Source: Syntrophopropionicum sp964397525
GTDB taxonomy: Bacteria; Bacillota; Desulfotomaculia; Desulfotomaculales; Pelotomaculaceae
Direction of reading: 5' to 3'
NCBI GenBank assembly: GCA_964397525.1
Contig: CAYNIY010000012.1
Span: 1 to 38,297, forward strand
Length of the DNA: 38,297 nucleotides
A model generated the notes under the pieces. The model was not told the DNA's origin and did not search any database. It worked only from the letters and a program-made list of their open reading frames with translations. Below, piece by piece: positions 8,378-14,300 of the stretch; within the stretch, counting starts at the first letter, position 1; every line of letters begins with the position of its first letter. Made by a program: the position numbers and the translations under genes.

Positions 8378-8749
8378 GAAGCACATTCCTTCCTTGATAA
8401 CCCGGTTACTGCGTGTCTCAAGGCAGGGGCAGATATTTTCAGGGATATTGTCAAACTTGCAGGGGCAGAAGAAGTCGCCGTGCGCCTCATTCTTCTGGAG
8501 CAGGCCCTCTATGACCGAATCCTTATCTTCATTGAACACATAACCTCTTAACCGGGCAAAGTTTTCCACGCGTTCTCTTATTTCCAATTCCGGCGCTTGG
8601 GGGAACCTGCGTGCTGTAATTTCCGGACTGACCGCTGTGATTTCCAGCTTGGCCCCGCATACCGGGCAAAGCACGCTATCTTTTTCCTTCAGCGGGTTCT
8701 TAACGATAAATGACACCAGGCACACCGGGCAAAATACTTTATTTGACAT
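8351..8749 (-). CDS. Ferredoxin:thioredoxin reductase-like selenoprotein with N-terminal zinc ribbon
   Basis: Read to the first TGA (8375), the protein ends in GMCF. Read with TGA as selenocysteine it ends GMCF-U-GLFYKKG (132 residues), restoring the FTR ending CxCxLF. N-terminal CPVC pairs at residues 7-10 and 28-31 form a zinc ribbon or rubredoxin-like knuckle. The FTR catalytic core has CPC (95-97), CPC (107-109) and C123-F-U125. By homology with the cyanobacterial enzyme, C95, C107, C109 and C123 hold the 4Fe-4S cluster and C97 with position 125 form the redox-active pair. Sec would therefore replace a catalytic Cys. Its start overlaps the glutaredoxin gene by 11 nt, so the two are coupled. 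It probably passes ferredoxin electrons to that partner (inference). Confidence 0.82.
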
Positions 8750-8987
8750 TTTTCAGCGCCTCTGCAAATTCATTAGGTTTATAGCCTAGAATTGCCTTGT
8801 CGCCAATCACTGTGACCGGAAATACCGCATCCCCAACCAGCTTCTTGACTTCCTCCACTGCCTTTTCCTGTTCCTTTCCCTTCAGTAAATCCACTTCGAT
8901 GCACTCAAAGGGTACCTGCTTTTCAGTAAAATAAACCTTTGCTTTTTTGCACCAGGGACAGGAACTCAGAGCGTAAAGTTTAACCAT
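8739..8987 (-). CDS. Glutaredoxin/NrdH-like thiol-disulfide protein
   Basis: This is an 82-residue thioredoxin-fold protein with active site SSCPWCKKAK near the N-terminus, FPVTVIGDK (cis-Pro region) and a C-terminal helix. The ATG at 8985-8987 is chosen because GAGGTG lies 6 nt upstream; the ATG three codons earlier overlaps that site. The stop overlaps the start of the FTR-like gene. A glutaredoxin-like protein paired with an FTR-type protein suggests reduction by ferredoxin rather than by glutathione or NADPH (inference). Likely targets are ribonucleotide reductase or peroxidases. Confidence 0.85.
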   Translation of the reverse strand: MVKLYALSSCPWCKKAKVYFTEKQVPFECIEVDLLKGKEQEKAVEEVKKLVGDAVFPVTVIGDKAILGYKPNEFAEALKNVK

Positions 8988-9205
8988 GTGCCACACCTCG
9001 CTTAAAATAATATGATGATACCGGGATTACTAATCAATGGGTTAATCATAACCTGTACTGGCTAACCAGGATTTGCTCCTGTAAAGTATTTTAAAGGATA
9101 AATATATAAAATTTATTAATAATTTGTTAAAATTTTATATTATCGTCAAACAGCTCTCTTTTATTTGAGATATACAGCAAAAAATAGACCAAATTAAATT
9201 ATAAC

Positions 9206-9234
9206 TTGACACTTTTGGGGGTTTTTTGTATACT
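9206..9234 (+). promoter_or_regulatory. Sigma-A promoter of the ilv T-box transcript
   Basis: A consensus TTGACA at 9206-9211, a 17-nt spacer and TATACT at 9229-9234 give an expected start near 9241, at the front of the T-box RNA. Confidence 0.85.
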
Positions 9235-9240
9235 GAAAAA

Positions 9241-9535
9241 CAGTTATATTGGTAAAAGCTATGAAGGGGACCAGGGTCTGCTACATAAAGCTTCAGAGAG
9301 CCGGGTTAGCTGAAAAACGGTGCTTTTACGCAGGTTCCGACATCACCCCGGAGTCGCAGGCTGAACAGTTAAGTAAGCCGGGCCGGATCAGGCATCCGTT
9401 ACCATGCCGTGCTGTTAGAGCACATCAAGAGGCTTCTTTTTTGTGAAGCAAGCAGGGTGGTACCGCGTGAGGATTTCAACCTCTCGTCCCTGACAGCTTA
9501 AAAGGCTGTCGGGCGAGGGGTTGTTTTATTTTATT
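9241..9535 (+). promoter_or_regulatory. T-box leader, probably isoleucine-specific, controlling ilvE
   Basis: This T-box senses uncharged tRNA and antiterminates. The 14-nt T-box AGGGTGGTACCGCG is at 9454-9467. Stem I shows the kink-turn AGAGAG (9295-9300) and CCGGG (9301-9305) pairing with CCCGG (9347-9351). The specifier-loop strand just before it reads GACATCA, placing ATC (Ile) at 9342-9344. CCGTTA (9396-9401) is the usual conserved element further along. A long terminator stem follows (9478-9522). The isoleucine assignment rests on manual folding and agrees with the downstream pathway. A 65-codon ORF across the leader is not believed to be a gene. Confidence 0.93.
9478..9532 (+). terminator. 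T-box regulated terminator
   Basis: The CCTCTCGTCCCTGACAGC side pairs with GCTGTCGGGCGAGGGG and is followed by TTGTTTTATTTTA. The 5' side competes with the antiterminator formed by the T-box sequence. Confidence 0.9.
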
Positions 9536-9593
9536 GGGCAGATGATAATAAAAAAGTTTGTTGCATTCTTTTATGTAATAAGGGGTTGTTACA

Positions 9594-10487
9594 ATGATCA
9601 TTTACCTGAATGGCGAATTTGTGCCGAAGGATAAAGCAGTTGTTTCTGTTTTTGACCATGGACTGCTCTATGGGGATGGGGTTTTTGAAGGTATCAGGGC
9701 ATATCACGGGAGGGTTTTCAAACTGGGTGAACACCTGGATCGCCTTTATGAAGGGGCGAGGGCCATCTGCCTGCAGATCCCTATTACCAAGGATGAAATG
9801 CAGGAAGTCGTACTGGAGACATTGCGGCGCAACAAATTGAGTGACGCCTACATCCGCCTTGTGGTAACCAGGGGCGTGGGTGACCTCGGCCTGGATCCGC
9901 GCAAGTGCCCAAAAGCATTTGTCTTTTGTATCACTGCCTCGATTGTTCTTTATCCTGACGAATTATATAAAAAGGGCTTGTCGGTTATTACGGTATCTAC
10001 ACGCCGGAACATACCCACTGCCTGTATTCCGCGCGTAAAATCGCTGAACTACCTGAACAACATTTATGCCAAGCTGGAAGCCAACCTCAGCGGCGTGCCT
10101 GAGGCAATCATGCTTAATAATGAAGGTTATGTGGCGGAGGCAACCGGAGATAATATTTTCATCGTGAAAAAAGGCGTCTTGATCACCCCGCCGGCCTCTG
10201 CCGGCATTCTGGAGGGGATTACCCGCAACGCGGTTATGTGCTTAGCTCGCCAGAAGGGGATACCTGTTGAGGAGAAAATGTTTACGCTGTTTGATGTTTA
10301 TACAGCAGATGAGGTTTTCCTCACCGGTACAGCCGCGGAAGTCATACCCTGCATAAACGTTGACGGGCGAGTGATTGCCAACGGCCAGCCCGGCGACATG
10401 ACCTGGGAACTAATTGCGGATTTCCACGAGCTTGTTAAGTCAGACGGCCCTCTTATCTATCCAGGAGCTGCGGCATCAAAAAAATAA
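9594..10487 (+). CDS. ilvE: Branched-chain amino acid aminotransferase
   Basis: This PLP enzyme interconverts leucine, isoleucine and valine with their 2-oxo acids. The 297-residue fold-type IV protein has the conserved start YLNGEFVP and FDHGLLYGDGVFEGIR, and the PLP Lys is K149 in RVKSLNYLNN. EATGDNIF and the GTAAEV motif lie toward the C-terminus. The ATG at 9594 follows AAGGGGTTG. It is the first gene after the T-box, and a strong terminator hairpin separates it from ilvB. Assignment over D-amino-acid aminotransferase rests on context and on LDPRKC/RNIPTACIPRVK, typical of IlvE. Confidence 0.95.
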   Translation: MIIYLNGEFVPKDKAVVSVFDHGLLYGDGVFEGIRAYHGRVFKLGEHLDRLYEGARAICLQIPITKDEMQEVVLETLRRNKLSDAYIRLVVTRGVGDLGLDPRKCPKAFVFCITASIVLYPDELYKKGLSVITVSTRRNIPTACIPRVKSLNYLNNIYAKLEANLSGVPEAIMLNNEGYVAEATGDNIFIVKKGVLITPPASAGILEGITRNAVMCLARQKGIPVEEKMFTLFDVYTADEVFLTGTAAEVIPCINVDGRVIANGQPGDMTWELIADFHELVKSDGPLIYPGAAASKK

Positions 10488-10514
10488 TATCTTTCATTAA
10501 TTTAAAACGGGCGA

Positions 10515-10543
10515 ATGGCCGGCCGTGAACCGGCCATTTTTCT
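10515..10543 (+). terminator. Strong terminator between ilvE and ilvB
   Basis: A perfect 8-bp stem, ATGGCCGG (10515-10522) with CCGGCCAT (10530-10537), runs into TTTTCT. It would stop most T-box-controlled transcription before ilvB unless read-through or another promoter serves the downstream genes. Confidence 0.8.
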
Positions 10544-10582
10544 ATAAATAAGATTTTGCGGTTTTGGGAAGGAATGACAGGA

Positions 10583-12250
10583 ATGGGTGCAGTAAAACTA
10601 TCAGGAGCGGAAATTCTGTTAAAAAGCATAGAAGCCGAAGGGGTGGATACCATATTCGGATACCCCGGAGGCATGGCGCTGCCGATTTATGACGCGCTGT
10701 ATGATTCCGGTATCCGCCATATATTAGGCCGTCATGAACAGGGTGTCGCGCACGCGGCTGACGGTTACGCCCGTGCTACCGGCAAACCTGGTGTCTGCCT
10801 GGCCACTTCCGGTCCTGGTGCCACCAACCTGGTTACCGGGATCGCGAATGCGTTTATGGACTCTGTTCCCATGGTGGCCATTACGGGGCAGGTTACACGG
10901 TCCTCGTTGGGCAGGGATTCTTTTCAGGAAGCGGACATAACCGGCATCACCATGCCCATTGTCAAACACAGCTATCTGGTTAAAGATCCAGCCGAATTGG
11001 CTCAAATCGTAAAAGAGGCATTCCATATAGCTACCACCGGCAGGCCCGGCCCGGTGCTGATCGATGTTCCCAGCGATATATCTCTGTCCCGCATTGAATA
11101 CAGACCGCCGGCCGAGATCAGCCTGCCTGGGTACAAGCCGGTGCCGGAGGTTGATCCGAAGCAGATAGAGGAAGCCGCCGCAGCGATAGCCTGTTCAAAG
11201 AGGCCGCTGATCTATGCCGGCGGCGGTGTGGTTATATCCGGCGCCCATAATGAACTGCTGAAACTGGCTGAAATGCTGGCAGCGCCGGTAACATGTACCC
11301 TGATGGGCCTGGGTGGTTTTCCCGGCACCCACCCGCTGTCTCTTGGCATGCTTGGCATGCATGGCACAAAATTCGCCAATTTTGCTGTTTGTGATTGCGA
11401 CCTGCTCATCGCCGTGGGGGCGCGGTTTGACAACCGGGTGACAGGCAAACTGGAGACCTTTGCCCCGAAGGCAAAGGTTATTCATATCGATATTGATCCT
11501 GCTGAAATCGGCAAAAACATAAAGGTTGATATCCCCATCGTTGGCGATGTCAAAAAAGTACTGGGCCAGCTGCTGGCTGTGCTCAAACCGAATCTGGAAG
11601 ATGCCTGGCGGCAGAAGATCCAGGCCTGGAAAAAAGAATACCCACTAAAATATTGCGACAGCGGCAATATCAAGCCACAGTATATAATCCAGGAAATATA
11701 CAACCTTACGGAAGGCAATGCCAGGATCACCACTGAAGTGGGGCAGCACCAGATGTGGACAGCACAGTATTACACTTTTAACAAGCCGCGCTCCTTTATT
11801 ACCTCTGGCGGCCTTGGCACGATGGGCTTTGGTTTGCCTGCGGCTATTGGTGTTCAGGTGGGCTGCCCGGACGAAGTGGTATTCGATATAGCCGGTGACG
11901 GCAGCATTCAAATGAACATCCAGGAGCTTTGCACCGCGGTTAATTATGAACTCCCTATTAATGTGGCCATATTGGACAACGGTTATCTGGGGCTGGTCAG
12001 GCAGTGGCAGGAGATGTTCTACAACCGGAGGTATTCACACAGTGAGCTGAATAATCCGGATTTTGTTAAATTGGCAGAAGCATACGGCGCGGTAGGGATC
12101 AGGGTGACCAAAAAAGAGGAAGTCGTGCCGGCGCTGAAGCGGGCGATCAAATCTAAAAAGCCGGTCATGATAGATTTTATTGTCGACAGGGAAGACAACG
12201 TTCTGCCCATAGTTCCACCGGGCGAGTCGCTGGACAAAATGCTTGGTTAA
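10583..12250 (+). CDS. ilvB: Acetolactate synthase large subunit (paralogue 1)
   Basis: This ThDP/FAD enzyme makes acetolactate or acetohydroxybutyrate for valine, leucine and isoleucine. The 555 residues have the N-terminal GYPGGMALPIYDALYD and the ThDP Glu in RHEQG (about E52). The C-terminal ThDP-binding motif runs GDGSIQMN ... ILDN. The ATG at 10583 is preferred because GGAAGGA (10567-10573) is spaced 9 nt from it; an ATG at 10574 and a TTG at 10556 are also in frame. The stop abuts the assembly gap. The regulatory subunit ilvN lies just beyond the gap. A second ilvB is at 14301. Confidence 0.95.
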   Translation: MGAVKLSGAEILLKSIEAEGVDTIFGYPGGMALPIYDALYDSGIRHILGRHEQGVAHAADGYARATGKPGVCLATSGPGATNLVTGIANAFMDSVPMVAITGQVTRSSLGRDSFQEADITGITMPIVKHSYLVKDPAELAQIVKEAFHIATTGRPGPVLIDVPSDISLSRIEYRPPAEISLPGYKPVPEVDPKQIEEAAAAIACSKRPLIYAGGGVVISGAHNELLKLAEMLAAPVTCTLMGLGGFPGTHPLSLGMLGMHGTKFANFAVCDCDLLIAVGARFDNRVTGKLETFAPKAKVIHIDIDPAEIGKNIKVDIPIVGDVKKVLGQLLAVLKPNLEDAWRQKIQAWKKEYPLKYCDSGNIKPQYIIQEIYNLTEGNARITTEVGQHQMWTAQYYTFNKPRSFITSGGLGTMGFGLPAAIGVQVGCPDEVVFDIAGDGSIQMNIQELCTAVNYELPINVAILDNGYLGLVRQWQEMFYNRRYSHSELNNPDFVKLAEAYGAVGIRVTKKEEVVPALKRAIKSKKPVMIDFIVDREDNVLPIVPPGESLDKMLG

Positions 12251-12350
12251 NNNNNNNNNNNNNNNNNNNNNNNNNNNNNNNNNNNNNNNNNNNNNNNNNN
12301 NNNNNNNNNNNNNNNNNNNNNNNNNNNNNNNNNNNNNNNNNNNNNNNNNN
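12251..12350. other. Assembly gap of exactly 100 N
   Basis: A run of 100 N is the usual placeholder for a scaffold gap of unknown size. It falls between the ilvB stop and the ilvN start, so missing sequence could be a few bases or a whole gene. Confidence 0.97.
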
Positions 12351-12361
12351 GGGGTTCATTG

Positions 12362-12883
12362 ATGAAGCACACCCTGGCAGTAGAGGTAGAAAATACTCCT
12401 GGAGTTTTAGCCCGGGTTGCGGGCCTTTTCAGCCGGCGCGGCTTCAATATCGACAGCCTTGCCGTGGGCAGAACGGATAATCCTGCTGTATCAAGGATGA
12501 CCATTGTGGTTGAGGGAGACGACAGGTACCTGGAGCAACTGAATAAGCAGCTGCACAAACTGGTAGATGTTATAAAAATCAGCGATATCACCAGGGACGC
12601 TTATGTTGACCGGGAGCTGGTCCTGATCAAAGTCAGCGCCGACGCCGCCAGACGGGCGGAGATAATGCAGCTGGTGGATATCTTCCGCGCCAGGATTGTA
12701 GATGTCGGCCCCAAGACCCTGACTATCGAGGTCACCGGCAACGATGGCAAAATAACCGCTTTTGAAGAGTCACTGCGTCCATTTGGGATTAAAGAACTGG
12801 TCCGCACAGGTAAAATAGCCATGCTGCGGGGTTTTAAAGCCGGTTCCAAAAATAATACCAATAAAGAGGAGGAAGAAAACTAA
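12362..12883 (+). CDS. ilvN: Acetolactate synthase small (regulatory) subunit
   Basis: This 173-residue subunit has an N-terminal ACT domain (KHTLAVEVENTPGVLARVAGLF, then RRGFNIDSLAVG). A C-terminal IlvN domain begins near YVDRELVLIKV. It binds valine and controls IlvB. The ATG at 12362 is the first Met after the gap; its Shine-Dalgarno is probably GGGG (12351-12354) or lost in the gap, and the TTG at 12359 is an alternative. The stop overlaps the ilvC start (TAATG), indicating translational coupling. Confidence 0.94.
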   Translation: MKHTLAVEVENTPGVLARVAGLFSRRGFNIDSLAVGRTDNPAVSRMTIVVEGDDRYLEQLNKQLHKLVDVIKISDITRDAYVDRELVLIKVSADAARRAEIMQLVDIFRARIVDVGPKTLTIEVTGNDGKITAFEESLRPFGIKELVRTGKIAMLRGFKAGSKNNTNKEEEEN

Positions 12884-13875
12884 TGCCAAAGATTTATTAT
12901 GATCAAGACGCGGACCTGAAATTTTTGAAGGGTAAAACCATCGCCATCATCGGGTACGGCAGCCAGGGCCACGCCCAGGCGCAAAACCTGCAGGATAGCG
13001 GGCTCAAGGTAATTGTCGGACTGCTCAAAGAACTGCCGGACTGGCAAAAGGCGGAAGCTGACGGGTTCAAGGTAGTTACAACAGCCGAAGCCGCCAAAGC
13101 GGGAGATATCATCATGCTCCTGGTCCCTGATGAAAACATGGCGGACATATACCAGGGGCATATTAAACCATACCTGAAAAAGGGTAAAGCGCTCGTGTTT
13201 TCACACGGTTTTAACATCCATTTCGGCCAGATTGTGCCCCCGCCGGATGTCGATGTTTTCATGATCGCGCCCAAAGGACCGGGACATATTGTGCGCAGGA
13301 TGTATGTGGAAGGCAAAGGTGTGCCTTGCCTGATCGCTGTCTACCAGGATTCCACAGGCAAAGCCAGAGAAATCGGCCTGGCATTTGCCAAGGGCATCGG
13401 CGGCACCAGGGCTGGCGTTTTTGAGACCACCTTCAGGGAAGAAACAGAGACCGACCTTTTCGGCGAGCAGTCAGTGCTGTGCGGCGGTGTTACCGAGTTA
13501 ATGAAGGCTGGTTTTGACACTCTCGTAGAAGCGGGTTATGCGCCTGAGATTGCTTACTTTGAGTGTGTACATGAAATGAAGTTGATCATCGATTTGATTA
13601 ACGAAGGCGGGCTTGCAGGGATGCGTTACTCCGTCAGCAACACGGCTGAATACGGGGATTATATAACCGGCCCGCGGATCATCACCGAAGAAACCCGTAA
13701 AGAGATGAAAAAGGTCCTGACCGAGATCCAGAACGGGGAGTTTGCCAAGAGATGGATCCTGGAAAACAAGGCCGGCTGTCCTGCTTACAATGCTATGGCC
13801 AAGAAAGAAAGCGAGCTGCAGGTTGAGAAGGTAGGCGCGAAGCTGCGTAAAATGATGCCCTGGCTGCAAAAGTAG
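12883..13875 (+). CDS. ilvC: Ketol-acid reductoisomerase (class I), unusual cofactor loop
   Basis: The enzyme isomerises and reduces acetolactate to 2,3-dihydroxyisovalerate. The 330 residues are typical of class I. The Rossmann motif is GYGSQGHAQAQNL, the active site has FSHGFNIHFG, and the metal ligands lie in ETETDLFGEQ. The cofactor loop after strand 2 is atypical: VGL then LKELPD (residues 48-53) then W54, where NADPH enzymes usually have VGL-RxGSxS-W. Both phosphate-contacting Ser positions and the Arg are lost and acidic residues appear, which suggests NADH preference. The Shine-Dalgarno GAGGAGG lies in the end of ilvN. Confidence 0.95.
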   Translation: MPKIYYDQDADLKFLKGKTIAIIGYGSQGHAQAQNLQDSGLKVIVGLLKELPDWQKAEADGFKVVTTAEAAKAGDIIMLLVPDENMADIYQGHIKPYLKKGKALVFSHGFNIHFGQIVPPPDVDVFMIAPKGPGHIVRRMYVEGKGVPCLIAVYQDSTGKAREIGLAFAKGIGGTRAGVFETTFREETETDLFGEQSVLCGGVTELMKAGFDTLVEAGYAPEIAYFECVHEMKLIIDLINEGGLAGMRYSVSNTAEYGDYITGPRIITEETRKEMKKVLTEIQNGEFAKRWILENKAGCPAYNAMAKKESELQVEKVGAKLRKMMPWLQK

Positions 13876-13989
13876 TCGTCGTTCGCCAGATGTCTGACGT
13901 CAGAAAATGATTGGGGAATAATACCGGGCAGCGGAAAGTGGAAACATTTAGCCAGGAAGTGTTATCGTTTAATGTGACCAGACATGAAA

Positions 13990-14020
13990 GGGGACACATC
14001 CGAAATCAGGATATGTCCCC
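13990..14020. repeat. REP-like GGGGACA hairpin
   Basis: GGGGACACATCC (13990-14001) pairs with GGATATGTCCCC (14009-14020), with one mismatch and a 7-nt loop. No T-run follows. The GGGGAC end is shared with the GGGGACGGTTCTC repeats at 2891 and 19574 (read on the minus strand). Confidence 0.55.
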
Positions 14021-14029
14021 AATTATGAA

Positions 14030-14080
14030 TTGTAGGTGCGGCTTTAGCCGCACACCGACAGGTTATAACCCGCCCTACAA
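14030..14080. repeat. Three-way-junction repeat, copy A
   Basis: The outer stem TTGTAGG/CCTACAA encloses two hairpins: GTGCGGC-TTTA-GCCGCAC and GGTT-AT-AACC. Related copies lie at 19312-19361 and 19422-19473. Confidence 0.75.
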
Positions 14081-14187
14081 AGCTCCAGATTCGGATGAAT
14101 TTCCCCCGTCGATAAAAGAGAACCATCCATTAAGACTACTTTTAAGGCACATAGAAATACTTATATTCCGGCGTCCGACGTCAATTG

Positions 14188-14281
14188 AGACGTGAGAAAT
14201 GAGACGTGGGATTGTATGATATTTTAAGATCACAAAGGAATGCAGGATATACTCACGTCTAACGTCCCACGACACACGACT
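14188..14281. repeat. GACGTGGGA element, copy 1
   Basis: Degenerate GACGTGAGA/GACGTGGGA units lie on the left and CTCACGTCT/AACGTCCCAC units on the right. The core GGAATGCAGGATAT (14237-14250) lies between them. The core recurs at 19499-19510 and, inverted, inside the glmS ribozyme at 26159-26172. Confidence 0.6.
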
Positions 14282-14300
14282 AATATTGGAGGAGTTTGTT

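Larger units (their letters stand above)
13876..14300. other. Intergenic region ilvC to second ilvB, filled with structured repeats
   Basis: This 425-nt region has no credible gene. From left to right it holds a GGGGACA hairpin (13990-14020), a three-way-junction repeat (14030-14080), and a GACGTGGGA-type element (14188-14281). The Shine-Dalgarno GGAGGAG of the second ilvB is at 14288-14294. An open frame crosses these repeats but its translation shows no protein features. Confidence 0.7.

Noticed and set aside
9249..9446. 65-codon plus-strand ORF upstream of ilvE
   Set aside because: It lies wholly inside the T-box leader RNA, has no convincing ribosome binding site, and its translation shows no family features.
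12177..12591. Minus-strand ORFs crossing the N gap
   Set aside because: Their length comes from unknown bases, and they are antisense to ilvB and ilvN.
13911..14195. 94-codon plus-strand ORF between ilvC and the second ilvB
   Set aside because: It runs through two structured repeats and starts outside any ribosome binding context; the repeat hairpins explain the sequence better.
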